Shown here: positions 1 through 6,777 of the stretch, piece by piece
How the letters are laid out: each line of letters opens with the position of its first letter
How positions within the stretch are numbered: the first letter of the stretch is position 1
Assembly: GCA_024697885.1 (NCBI GenBank)
Contig: JAILSA010000302.1
Coordinates: 1 to 8,938 of the forward strand
DNA length: 8,938 bases
Direction: 5' to 3'
Origin: Eubacterium sp.
GTDB taxonomy: Bacteria > Bacillota > Clostridia > Lachnospirales > Lachnospiraceae
Position numbers and translations under genes: made by a program
Notes under the pieces: generated by a model
Told to the model about the DNA's origin: nothing
Databases searched by the model: none
The model's input: only the letters and a program-made list of their open reading frames with translations

Positions 1-161
1 TGAGAGGTCAGATTGGACTTGGAGTATTGAAACTCCTCACATGCGGTGGCTGTGGTGTATGGTCTCTGGTAGACTTCATCATCTGCTGTATGAAAGTATA
101 CGGCGAGCCATACAAAGATGTTGAAGAAGTAACATTCATCGACGGACAGTACACAGCTTAA
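1..161 (+). CDS. TM2-domain membrane protein, 3' end only
   Basis: The reading frame from base 3 to the TAA at 159-161 gives the last 52 residues of a protein whose start lies upstream of the window. Near its beginning it carries GLGVLKLLTCGGCGVWSLVD, which matches the second half of the TM2 domain: a Gly-rich turn, Lys-Leu-Leu-Thr, paired glycines and an Asp inside a hydrophobic helix. A short hydrophobic run with two adjacent cysteines follows, then a polar tail of about 20 residues. TM2 proteins are small two-helix membrane proteins of mostly unknown bacterial function. The domain assignment is from pattern recognition; no role is inferred. Its codon choice (GGT, GTA, ACA) resembles that of ykoE downstream more than that of the genes directly following it. 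Confidence 0.8.
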   Translation, partial: RGQIGLGVLKLLTCGGCGVWSLVDFIICCMKVYGEPYKDVEEVTFIDGQYTA

Positions 162-190
162 TTTTTTTCATAATGAAAATTAACTAGAGG

Positions 191-219
191 GAAGAAGCTC
201 GTATAGGGCTTCTTTCTTT
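191..219 (+). terminator. Probable intrinsic terminator after the TM2 gene
   Basis: The 7-bp stem AAGAAGC (192-198) pairs with GCTTCTT (208-214) around a 9-nt loop and is followed by a broken T-run (TCTTT, 215-219). It lies 30 bp past the TM2 stop codon and just before the ribosome binding site of the next gene. The stem is modest and the T-tract imperfect, so termination may be partial. A second AT-only pairing, TAATTTT (159-165) with AAAATTA (176-182), sits directly at the stop codon. Confidence 0.55.
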
Positions 220-243
220 GCGTCAGGAAGAAGGGAGGCGGCC

Positions 244-603
244 ATGAAGAAAAAGAATAAGAAAATCAAATACATCCTGGTGCTGGCCCTGTTGGCCCTC
301 TTCTTTGCCGGAGTCTGCTTTGCGGAGGTTTACCAGTGTCCCTTCCGCCTGGCCTTTGGCATCCCCTGTCCCTGCTGCGGCATGACAAGGGCAGTTCGGT
401 CCGCCTGTATGGGACATTTTGGACAGTCCTTCCACTACCACCCCCTGTGGCCCCTTTTTCTTTTGGTTCTGGGGGGAGAGGTCCTGTACGAGTTCAAGGT
501 TTTCAAAAACAAAAGCCTTTGGAACAACATTTTGCCAGGCCTGGCGGGGGTCCTGATTTTGATTTGCTACGGCATTCGCATGTACTTGGGAGTTGACATT
601 TGA
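244..603 (+). CDS. DUF2752 family small membrane protein
   Basis: This 119-residue protein has a Lys-rich N-terminus followed by a hydrophobic helix (about 9-28), then the DUF2752 signature: Cys-Pro-Phe (32-34), the segment GIPCPCCGMTRA (39-50) and YHPL (65-68). Two more hydrophobic helices lie at about 68-84 and 96-113. DUF2752 proteins are short membrane proteins of unknown biochemical function. The usual core is CPxCGxTR; here the variable position is also Cys, giving three cysteines at 42, 44 and 45. The start is fixed by the ribosome binding site AAGGGAGG (231-238), 5 nt before ATG. The gene lies just after a TM2-domain gene, and from memory these two families tend to be neighbours, so a linked membrane role is possible. 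The next gene starts 33 bp downstream, probably in the same transcript. I see no clear promoter between 162 and 243. Confidence 0.88.
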   Translation: MKKKNKKIKYILVLALLALFFAGVCFAEVYQCPFRLAFGIPCPCCGMTRAVRSACMGHFGQSFHYHPLWPLFLLVLGGEVLYEFKVFKNKSLWNNILPGLAGVLILICYGIRMYLGVDI

Positions 604-636
604 ATGGGGTCAGAGCCCAAATGAGAGAGAGTTAAA

Positions 637-2877
637 ATGAGAGAGAAAAGAAAAAATTTAAGAAAAATACTGTCCCTTCTTTTGGCAGGGGCAGTGTGTC
701 TGAACCTGACGGCCTGTGGTCAGGATTCCGTGGGACCTGAGCAGGTCAAGAAGGACTTTGGGGTCAATCCTCCGGAGGAGAAAAAGGGCAAGAAAAACAC
801 AGATGATTTTTACCAGCTAGTGGGAGATAAGGCCTATGAGGATGGACCGGCTTCCTACTACTACAGGGCCCAGGGAAAGTCCTTCCAGGTCTATGACGGA
901 GAGAACTTTCAGGACATGTTTTTGAAGGGGGTCAACCTAGGTGCCGGGGTGCCGGGACATTTTCCGGGAGAACTGGCCATTACAAAGAGCCAGTACCAGG
1001 CCTGGTTTCGACAGATTTCTGAAATGAATGCCAACTGCATTCGCGTCTATACCATCCAGAGTCCGGAATTTTACCAGGCCCTCTACGAGTTTAACCTGTC
1101 GGCCAAGAAGCCCCTCTACCTCTTTCACGGAACCTGGTTAGAGGAGAACTTGATCAAGAAAAAGTTCGACGCCTTTGACAAAAAGCTCCGCCAGTATTTG
1201 CGCCAGGAGGAAGAGGATGTCATCGATGTAATACATGGCAACTGCACCATAGAGGCCAGGGAGGGACATGCCAGCGGAACCTACCGCTACGATGTCTCTA
1301 AGTGGGTGATCGGGTGGATTTTGGGCATGGAGTCCGAGGGGGATTTTGTACAGGCCACCAATAAAAAACACGGAGAACTGACCTCCTATGAGGGCAAGTA
1401 TTTTACCTGTAAGGATGTGACTCCTTTTGAGGTCTACTGGACAGAGACGGCAGAGGAGATTACAAGTTATGAGATGGAGCATTACGGCATGCAAAGGCCC
1501 CTGTCCTGCACCAACTGGCCCACCACAGATGCCCTGGACCACCCCAGCGAGACCATGAAGGTGGAGGATATGGTCAGCCTGAACATGGAGCATGTCAAGC
1601 CCACCGGGGAATTCAAGTGCGGCTCCTTTGCCGCCTATCACATCTACTCCTACTATCCAAACTTTATGTATACCCAGAAGGAATACCGGGACTACAAGGA
1701 CAAGGAGGGCCAGGCCAACACCTACGAGGCCTATCTCAAGGATTTGAAAATAATCCACACCATTCCGATTTTGGTGGCGGAGTTTGGAATTCCTGCCTCT
1801 AGGGGGCTGACCCATGTCAATGATGTGACGGGTTACAACCAGGGGCAGACAGAGGAAAAAGATCAGGGAGAGAAACTGTCCCACATGATGGAGGACATCT
1901 ACCAGGAGGACTATGCGGGAGGCCTGGTTTTTTCCTGGGAGGACGAGTGGTTTAAGAGAACCTGGAACACCGCCAATTTTAGCAATCCCAACAGGAGGGC
2001 CTACTGGAGCGATGTCATGACCAACGAGCAGCATTTTGGCCTCATGGAATTTGTGCCGGGGGACTACCGCCAGACCGTGACCCTGGACGGCCACCCGGGA
2101 GAGTGGACAGGGGAGGACCTTTTTTGCAAGAGGGATGGAATGGAGATGTCCATTAAGGAGGACTGTGCCTACCTCTATCTCATGGTGAAGAAAAAGGGAA
2201 CTAGGTGGGGCCGGGAAGAGGTCAACATCCCCTTTGATATAACGCCAAAGTCTGGGGCCAAGTCCTATGGCAAGACTAAAATGAGCCGGCCGGTGGATTT
2301 TGTCCTGAAACTCAGGGGCATGAAAAAGACAGAACTTTTGGTGCAAAAATACTACAACCGTTACAATTTTGAGTACTCTAACTACGGGGACAAGTACAAT
2401 TTTATGCCCCTTCTAAAGGCCGGGGAGAAAAATGCGGCCCACTTTGAGAAAATCCGCTATCTCCTGGAGGTGGCCCTGGACTTGCCAGACCGGGATCTGA
2501 CCATTCCAAAGAAGGACTACTACGGCGGGGAAATGACCTTTGGCACCACGGATTACGAGAAGGATGACTACAATTCTCTGGCAGATTTTTACTATCGGGG
2601 AGAGATTTTGGAAATTCGCATTCCCTGGCTCTTACTCAACTTCCGCGACCCTTCGAGCAACCTGGTGGAGGGGGATTTTTGGGGGGAGAAGTCCTATCAG
2701 GATTTGAAGGTCCAAAAAATCTATCTGGGGCTGGGAGATGCCAAGGCCAAGAAGACAAAACTCAAGGCCTACAAGCCAAAAACCTGGAATTCCTACCCTT
2801 ACCACGAGCGCCTGAGGGAGAGCTACTACATCCTCAAGGAGACCTATGAACAGGTGGGAAAACCAAAAAAAGATTGA
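637..2877 (+). CDS. Surface lipoprotein with glycosidase-like TIM barrel
   Basis: This 746-residue protein opens with a lipoprotein signal peptide: basic residues, a hydrophobic stretch (11-25) and lipobox LTAC with acylated Cys27, so it should be anchored outside the membrane. Residues about 90-470 resemble a clan GH-A-like (beta/alpha)8 glycosidase domain: KGVNLGAG (97-104), NCIRVYT (133-139), WILGMESEG (227-235), TNWPTTDALDHP (292-303), YHIYSYYP (334-341), ILVAEFG (378-384) and LVFSWEDEW (430-438). E232 (or E234) would be the candidate acid/base and E382 the candidate nucleophile; both are inferences. Residues about 485-735 look beta-rich, perhaps a carbohydrate-binding-like or DOMON-like domain. 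No SLH or LPXTG anchor is visible. The start codon follows a purine-rich stretch (GAGAGAGAG, 623-631) that is a weak ribosome binding site. The stop codon overlaps the -35 box of the next operon. Substrate and catalytic activity are unknown. Confidence 0.8.
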   Translation: MREKRKNLRKILSLLLAGAVCLNLTACGQDSVGPEQVKKDFGVNPPEEKKGKKNTDDFYQLVGDKAYEDGPASYYYRAQGKSFQVYDGENFQDMFLKGVNLGAGVPGHFPGELAITKSQYQAWFRQISEMNANCIRVYTIQSPEFYQALYEFNLSAKKPLYLFHGTWLEENLIKKKFDAFDKKLRQYLRQEEEDVIDVIHGNCTIEAREGHASGTYRYDVSKWVIGWILGMESEGDFVQATNKKHGELTSYEGKYFTCKDVTPFEVYWTETAEEITSYEMEHYGMQRPLSCTNWPTTDALDHPSETMKVEDMVSLNMEHVKPTGEFKCGSFAAYHIYSYYPNFMYTQKEYRDYKDKEGQANTYEAYLKDLKIIHTIPILVAEFGIPASRGLTHVNDVTGYNQGQTEEKDQGEKLSHMMEDIYQEDYAGGLVFSWEDEWFKRTWNTANFSNPNRRAYWSDVMTNEQHFGLMEFVPGDYRQTVTLDGHPGEWTGEDLFCKRDGMEMSIKEDCAYLYLMVKKKGTRWGREEVNIPFDITPKSGAKSYGKTKMSRPVDFVLKLRGMKKTELLVQKYYNRYNFEYSNYGDKYNFMPLLKAGEKNAAHFEKIRYLLEVALDLPDRDLTIPKKDYYGGEMTFGTTDYEKDDYNSLADFYYRGEILEIRIPWLLLNFRDPSSNLVEGDFWGEKSYQDLKVQKIYLGLGDAKAKKTKLKAYKPKTWNSYPYHERLRESYYILKETYEQVGKPKKD

Positions 2878-2901
2878 CAAGGATTTTATCTGTGTTAGAA
2901 T
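2874..2901 (+). promoter_or_regulatory. Promoter of the thiamine operon (extended -10)
   Basis: A perfect -35 box TTGACA (2874-2879) and -10 box TAGAAT (2896-2901) are separated by 16 bp. The -10 has the extended TGn motif (TGT, 2893-2895). The predicted start site is a few bases downstream, right at the 5' edge of the TPP aptamer, as expected for a riboswitch leader. The -35 box contains the TGA stop codon (2875-2877) of the upstream lipoprotein gene. Confidence 0.85.
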
Positions 2902-2903
2902 GA

Positions 2904-2997
2904 TTCAAGTAGGGAGCTGGTTTGGCCGGCTGAGAGGAGATTTACAATCTCGACCTGTAACCTGATTTGGATAATGCCAACGTAGGGAAATATTGAA
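2904..2997 (+). ncRNA. TPP riboswitch (THI element) aptamer
   Basis: The conserved THI-box elements appear in order: AGGGAGC (2911-2917), GGCTGAGAGG (2929-2938), a 6-bp P3 extension GAGATT/AATCTC with a 3-nt loop, CGACC (2951-2955), AACCTGAT (2959-2966), GGATAATGCCA (2969-2979) and CGTAGGGA (2981-2988). A short P1 forms between TTCAA (2904-2908) and TTGAA (2993-2997). This RNA binds thiamine pyrophosphate; CTGAGA holds the pyrimidine ring in known structures. It is followed at once by a strong terminator and then a thiamine transport operon, so transcriptional attenuation (OFF with TPP) is the likely mode. I did not identify the antiterminator strand with confidence. Confidence 0.97.
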
Positions 2998-3007
2998 GAG
3001 ACCTATC

Positions 3008-3050
3008 ACTCGGATATACCGCTATGTTGGTGTATCCGAGTTTTTGTTTT
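3008..3050 (+). terminator. Riboswitch expression-platform terminator
   Basis: A 13-bp stem (3008-3020 with 3029-3041, one G-T wobble) closes an 8-nt loop and is followed by TTTTTGTTTT ending at 3050. It begins 10 nt past the aptamer P1 helix and precedes ykoE by about 85 nt. It is therefore the regulated attenuator of the TPP riboswitch. It is also the only terminator visible after the upstream lipoprotein gene, so it probably ends that transcript too when TPP is abundant. Confidence 0.93.
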
Positions 3051-3117
3051 ATCAAACCCTCCCTTGTGGCAGATTGGGGACACCACCTTCTACCACGTTA
3101 AATAACTTTTATATTTG

Positions 3118-3124
3118 AAAGGAG
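3118..3124 (+). promoter_or_regulatory. Ribosome binding site deciding the ykoE start
   Basis: AAAGGAG lies 11 nt before the ATG at 3136. An in-frame TTG at 3115 would overlap this site and have no binding site of its own, so the ATG at 3136 is the start. Confidence 0.8.
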
Positions 3125-3135
3125 CAATTTTTATC

Positions 3136-3729
3136 ATGAAGTGGAAACTCAAAGACATTCTCATGGTAGCCATTGTAGGTGTCCTGTTCTCGTTCCTATT
3201 CTTGGGAGCGAACTATTTGGGAGGCGTGCTGGTTGCAGCGCTGACTCCAACAGGATACGGACCTCTAGGCTATCAACTTATTTACGGTTTGTGGTTTATG
3301 GCAGCGACCTTTACCACATACATCATTCAGAAACCAGGCGTAGGTATTGTAGCGGAAATGCTTGCGGCAGTAATCGAGGTTATGATGGGCGGTATGTTCG
3401 GTCCTATGACTCTTGTAAACGGATTTGTACAGGGCTTCGGCTGTGAGCTGGGCTTCATCACCACTGGTTACAAAAAGTACAATATGGCAACCATGGTTTT
3501 GGCATCTGTACTCTGTTCTATCGTTTCATTTATCCCAGAATATTTCTTGTATGGCTACGGCGCTTACGGTTTATCTATGAATGCTATGATGCTTCTTGCC
3601 CGTACCATCAGTTCTATTATATTTACTGGTATTGTCAACAAGGTTTTGGCAGATCGTTTGGCCAAGGCCGGCGTCCTTCGCGGCTACAAGCTGGGCATGG
3701 CGCAGGTTGACATGAAGGAGGCTGCATAA
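3136..3729 (+). CDS. ykoE: ECF transporter substrate-binding subunit YkoE (thiamine/HMP)
   Basis: This 197-residue protein is almost wholly hydrophobic, with about five or six membrane helices (roughly 7-30, 43-63, 67-95, 117-137 and 147-171). The sequence matches the YkoE family: KDILMVAIVGV near the N-terminus, GANYLGG (24-30), the charged intramembrane segment around E74, and VQGFGCELGF (98-107). YkoE is the substrate-capturing S component of the YkoEDC energy-coupling-factor transporter, thought to import hydroxymethylpyrimidine or related thiamine precursors. It is the first gene behind the TPP riboswitch and lies 2 nt before ykoD, giving the expected S-A-T gene order. Codon choice differs visibly from ykoD and ykoC (more GTA, GCA, GGT and CCA). 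The exact ligand cannot be read from the sequence. Confidence 0.93.
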   Translation: MKWKLKDILMVAIVGVLFSFLFLGANYLGGVLVAALTPTGYGPLGYQLIYGLWFMAATFTTYIIQKPGVGIVAEMLAAVIEVMMGGMFGPMTLVNGFVQGFGCELGFITTGYKKYNMATMVLASVLCSIVSFIPEYFLYGYGAYGLSMNAMMLLARTISSIIFTGIVNKVLADRLAKAGVLRGYKLGMAQVDMKEAA

Positions 3730-3731
3730 GC

Positions 3732-5180
3732 ATGGAGGCAGCCATCCAAGCGGACCATGTGACCTTCCGATATTTGGAGGGGGGTCAGGCCATTCTTGAG
3801 GATGTGTCCCTGACCATTCCTGCGGGGAAAATCACGGTTCTCATGGGCAGCAGCGGTTGCGGCAAAAGCACTCTGGCCTCTGTTCTTTGCGGACTCTTTC
3901 CAGAAAATGGCGGATCCTTGGATTCGGGGGAAATCACTCTGTTCGGAGATAGGCTGACAGACCTTTCCCTCCAGCAAAGGGCCAGAACCATCACTATGAT
4001 GTTTCAAAATCCGGACCTGCAATTTTGCATGAAAACCCTGCGGGAGGAACTTTATTTTTGCTTAGAAAACCTTCAGGTCAAGCCTGAGCTCATGGAAAAA
4101 ATGTCCGTCAAGGCGGTCAGACTCATGGAGACCGAGGACCTTCTTGACCGGGAACTTTTTAGCCTGTCGGGGGGAGAGAAGCAGCGAGCTATGCTGACCT
4201 GTCTCCACCTCCTAGACGCCAGGTGCATTATCCTCGACGAGGCCTTTGCCAACCTGGACCCTTCTGGTGTCCGTGACCTGCTGGGACTTCTGGAAAAAAT
4301 GTGTCAGGAGGGCAAAACTATTCTGGCCATTGACCACATGTGCGACCACTGGCTTGAGGTGGCTCACCGCTTTGTAATTTTAGGTAAGGGCGGCAAGGTT
4401 TTGGAGGAAATCGAGGACCCAAAGAAGCTGCCTGACTACCAGGAACTTTTTGCCAGGGAGGGCATTGCCTACCCGGGCATCTGGCAGGAAAAAAGGTCTG
4501 AACAAGGGGAGCCTGAGGCCGCACTTAGCCTCGATAATTTCTCCCTGAAAAATGGCCAGGACCTGCTCTTTCAGGGGAGCCTTGATTTTCCCAAAGGAAA
4601 AATTTCTGCCATTCTTGGCAGGAGCGGCTGCGGCAAAACTTCTTTTTTGATGACGATTTTGAAGCAGAGAGCTTATGAGGGTAGCTTGTTTTTTTGCCTG
4701 GATTCAGAAAAAAAGGAAGTCAGGAAAATGAAGGAAAAGGAATGTTTTTCTTTTGTCAGTATGGCTTTTCAAAATCCTTCCAATCAGTTTGTGACTCAGA
4801 ATGTTCTTGCTGAGGTGGAGGATGGCATGGAGGGGATCTCCCCGGAGGAGGACAAAAAAAGGGCTTTGGAGCTTTTGGACTCCTGTCAGCTGAGGCCTTA
4901 CCAGAATTATTCTCCCTACATGCTGAGCCAGGGCCAGCAGCGGCGTCTGGCGGTTTTGTCCGTCTTGTCCGCAGGCCAAAGGCTTTTGCTCCTAGATGAG
5001 CCCACCTACGGCCAGGATTACAAGTCGGCCAGGGCTCTTATGGATTTGATTGTAGAAAAGGTGGAGAAGAAGGGCCTGACGGTCCTTATGACCACTCACG
5101 ACAGAGGTCTGGCCAGAGCCTATGGGGACAAACTTTATCTGGTGGAGGATAAGACCATAAGGGAGGTGGCGGACCTGTGA
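3732..5180 (+). CDS. ykoD: ECF transporter double ATPase subunit YkoD
   Basis: This 482-residue protein fuses two ABC ATPase domains. Domain 1 has Walker A GSSGCGKST (39-47), Q-loop Gln92, signature LSGGE (145-149), Walker B with D169-E170 and switch His202. Domain 2 has Walker A GRSGCGKTS (296-304), Q-loop Gln347, signature LSQGQ (398-402), Walker B LLLLDEPT with D422-E423 and His456. All catalytic residues are present in both halves, so both sites could hydrolyse ATP. The first Walker B continues DEAF rather than the usual DEPF. The fused ATPase pair powers the YkoE/YkoC membrane complex from the cytoplasm. Its ribosome binding site AAGGAGG (3715-3721) lies inside the end of ykoE, and its stop overlaps the ykoC start, which indicates tight translational coupling. 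Confidence 0.95.
   Translation: MEAAIQADHVTFRYLEGGQAILEDVSLTIPAGKITVLMGSSGCGKSTLASVLCGLFPENGGSLDSGEITLFGDRLTDLSLQQRARTITMMFQNPDLQFCMKTLREELYFCLENLQVKPELMEKMSVKAVRLMETEDLLDRELFSLSGGEKQRAMLTCLHLLDARCIILDEAFANLDPSGVRDLLGLLEKMCQEGKTILAIDHMCDHWLEVAHRFVILGKGGKVLEEIEDPKKLPDYQELFAREGIAYPGIWQEKRSEQGEPEAALSLDNFSLKNGQDLLFQGSLDFPKGKISAILGRSGCGKTSFLMTILKQRAYEGSLFFCLDSEKKEVRKMKEKECFSFVSMAFQNPSNQFVTQNVLAEVEDGMEGISPEEDKKRALELLDSCQLRPYQNYSPYMLSQGQQRRLAVLSVLSAGQRLLLLDEPTYGQDYKSARALMDLIVEKVEKKGLTVLMTTHDRGLARAYGDKLYLVEDKTIREVADL
5161..5166 (+). promoter_or_regulatory. Ribosome binding site deciding the GTG start of ykoC
   Basis: GGGAGG lies 10 nt before GTG at 5177, which overlaps the ykoD stop in the sequence GTGA. 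The first in-frame ATG (5192) is 25 nt from this site, so the GTG start is preferred. Confidence 0.7.
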
Positions 5181-5896
5181 GAGTTTCTTTTATGGAAAAA
5201 ATCAACCCGGTGGTGAAGGGGGTAACTGTCTTACTTTCCTGCGTCATCCTGGCCGTCACCTCTTCCTGGCAAATGAATCTTTTTGTCTTTGGCCTGGGCC
5301 TTTTGATTCTTGTTTTTGCCTCCAGGTGCAAGCTCCTAAACTTGCTCAAGGTTTTTTTGCCTGTTCTTGTGATCGCCGCATCTTCTTTTGTGGCAGGTCT
5401 TTTGAACGGGGAAAATCAGGTGGAGTCCAGTTCCATCTATCAGGCGGGGGACCTTAATTCGGCATTGCTTTTGTCTACCAGGATTTTGGCCTACGTAGCC
5501 CTCGGCATGGTTTTTGCCATGACCACGGACCAGAAGACTTTTATCATGAGCCTGATCCACCAGGCTCACCTAAAGCCTAAGTTTGCCTACGGGGTTCTGG
5601 CGGCGGTCAACCTTTTGCCCACCCTCAACCGGGAGTGGGACCAGGTCAATCTGGCCTACCGGGTCCGCCAAAAGAAGAGGGGAATCCTTCCTTTTGGCCC
5701 CCTCTTTAACAGCCTGGTCAACGGCATTCGCTGGTCGGAAAATGTGGCAATGGCCATGGAGTCCAAGGGCTTTGACGGGGACGGGAAACGGACCTATGCC
5801 ATGGTAACTAAAGTGGTTGCCAGGGATTATGTTTTTGCAATTGTTATGATCTGCCTCATGCTTGGGGGCATGATTGTATCCTTTAGATTTTTATAG
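5177..5896 (+). CDS. ykoC: ECF transporter transmembrane subunit YkoC
   Basis: This 239-residue membrane protein is the T component that couples the YkoD ATPases to YkoE. Hydrophobic segments lie at about 12-28, 33-48, 56-75, 95-114 and 216-235. The cytoplasmic region between the last two carries the short charged coupling helices typical of the CbiQ/EcfT family: AYRVRQKKRG (160-169) and AMESKGFDG (193-201), the latter matching the family's Ala-x-x-x-[KR]-Gly motif. Translation probably starts at the GTG that overlaps the ykoD stop by 4 nt. tenA begins 16 nt past its stop. Assignment rests on family features plus the riboswitch-ykoE-ykoD context; by itself it would be called a generic EcfT-like protein. 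Confidence 0.9.
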   Translation: MRVSFMEKINPVVKGVTVLLSCVILAVTSSWQMNLFVFGLGLLILVFASRCKLLNLLKVFLPVLVIAASSFVAGLLNGENQVESSSIYQAGDLNSALLLSTRILAYVALGMVFAMTTDQKTFIMSLIHQAHLKPKFAYGVLAAVNLLPTLNREWDQVNLAYRVRQKKRGILPFGPLFNSLVNGIRWSENVAMAMESKGFDGDGKRTYAMVTKVVARDYVFAIVMICLMLGGMIVSFRFL

Positions 5897-5900
5897 AAAT

Positions 5901-5904
5901 GAGG
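5901..5904 (+). promoter_or_regulatory. Ribosome binding site deciding the tenA start
   Basis: GAGG is followed by two adjacent ATG codons at 5910 and 5913, with gaps of 5 and 8 nt. The second ATG is preferred: from it, the conserved TenA residues fall on the same numbers as in the Bacillus subtilis protein. An in-frame TTG at 5874, inside ykoC, is rejected. Confidence 0.65.
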
Positions 5905-5912
5905 TATATATG

Positions 5913-6587
5913 ATGAAAAACTCAGAGCGTATTTTTAATGATTTAAGTGAACTTTGGGAGTCCTACAACAGCCATCCTTTTATCCAGGGCCTGGCAGATG
6001 GCAGCCTTCCAAAGGACAAATTTCAATTTTTTATGACACAGGATCACTTGTACTTGATTCAGTATGCCAAGGTCTTTGCCATGGGTGTGATCAAGTGCAA
6101 AAATGAGGCGGACATGAGGCTTTTTGCCGAGTTGATTTCCGCCACCCTCAATGTGGAAAATGCCATTCACAGAAGCTACCTAAAGAAGCTTGGCATCACC
6201 AACGAGGAGTTGGCAGCAGCCCAGCCTAGCATTGTCATGGAGGCCTATACCAACTACATGATCGGCGTAGCTCAGAAGGAGGGCATGGCTGAAATCATGG
6301 CAGCAGTGCTGGCCTGCTCCTGGACCTACAAGCTGATTGGCGACTACCTTGAGAAGGTGCCTGGCGCCAAGGACCACGAGTTCTACGGCGACTGGGTTTG
6401 CCAGTATATGTCTGACACTTACCGCTCATCTAACGATTTGATGATCGACATGTTTGACCGCTTCAGCCAGGGCTGCAGCGAGGAGGAGTTTCAAAATCTG
6501 GAGCACATCATTTACTCTTGTACCCAGTTTGAGTACATGTTCTGGGATATGGCATGGAATAAGAAACTGGTAGAGGAGATGAAATAG
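5913..6587 (+). CDS. tenA: Aminopyrimidine aminohydrolase / thiaminase II TenA
   Basis: This 224-residue, all-helical cytoplasmic enzyme hydrolyses aminomethyl-pyrimidine (a breakdown product of thiamine) to HMP, and can cleave thiamine itself. Family landmarks are clear: HPFIQGLADGSLP (21-33), QDHLYLIQYAK (43-53), ACSWTYKLIGDY (134-145) and TQFEYMFWDMAW (204-215). The active-site set known from Bacillus subtilis TenA is present: D44, Y47, Y51, Y112, nucleophile C135, Y139 and a C-terminal Glu (E207 here, E205 there). It is thus the Cys-type TenA (TenA_C), expected to be active. It is the last gene of the TPP-controlled unit, so the imported substrate of YkoEDC is likely processed by it. No other thiamine biosynthesis gene lies in the window. 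Confidence 0.95.
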   Translation: MKNSERIFNDLSELWESYNSHPFIQGLADGSLPKDKFQFFMTQDHLYLIQYAKVFAMGVIKCKNEADMRLFAELISATLNVENAIHRSYLKKLGITNEELAAAQPSIVMEAYTNYMIGVAQKEGMAEIMAAVLACSWTYKLIGDYLEKVPGAKDHEFYGDWVCQYMSDTYRSSNDLMIDMFDRFSQGCSEEEFQNLEHIIYSCTQFEYMFWDMAWNKKLVEEMK

Positions 6588-6632
6588 GGCGTATAGGGAA
6601 ACGGGAGTAGTTCATAATAGGATAAGGGAGAA

Positions 6633-6674
6633 AAGAACTCTGGAGGCGCGAGAACGTCGACGGGGTTCTTTTTT
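6633..6674 (+). terminator. Intrinsic terminator of the ykoEDC-tenA operon
   Basis: AAGAACTCT (6633-6641) pairs with GGGGTTCTT (6662-6670), including two G-T wobbles, around a 20-nt loop that contains the palindrome ACGTCGACG. A run of T residues (6669-6674) follows. It lies 45 nt after the tenA stop codon. Confidence 0.75.
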
Positions 6675-6691
6675 GGTTGGGGGGAGGGAAA

Positions 6692-6721
6692 GCAAGGCGG
6701 GCCGCAGGGCGGCCCGTAAGG
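6692..6721 (+). repeat. 30-bp direct repeat with internal GC hairpin, copy 1
   Basis: This 30-bp sequence recurs without mismatch at 6983-7012. Its core CGGGCCG (6698-6704) pairs with CGGCCCG (6710-6716) across a 5-nt loop, giving a 7-bp GC hairpin flanked by GCAAGG and TAAGG. The form recalls a REP-like extragenic palindrome. No T-run follows, so it is not a typical intrinsic terminator. Confidence 0.9.
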
Positions 6722-6777
6722 GGTGGTGGCTGGAGGGAGGTGCTGTTGGGGGAGAGTTGGTTGGAGTGTGGGATGTT

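Noticed and set aside
1138..2346. 402-codon open frame on the minus strand
   Set aside because: It is a shadow of the lipoprotein gene; its translation resembles no family, while the + strand has a signal peptide and enzyme motifs.
3115..3135. TTG start extending ykoE by seven residues
   Set aside because: It would overlap the clear AAAGGAG ribosome binding site that serves the ATG at 3136.
5874..5912. Upstream TTG start for tenA
   Set aside because: It lies inside ykoC and lacks a binding site. The ATG at 5913 gives standard TenA residue numbering and follows GAGG.
6697..6717. GC hairpin as intrinsic terminator
   Set aside because: No T-run follows either copy; TAAGG follows instead.
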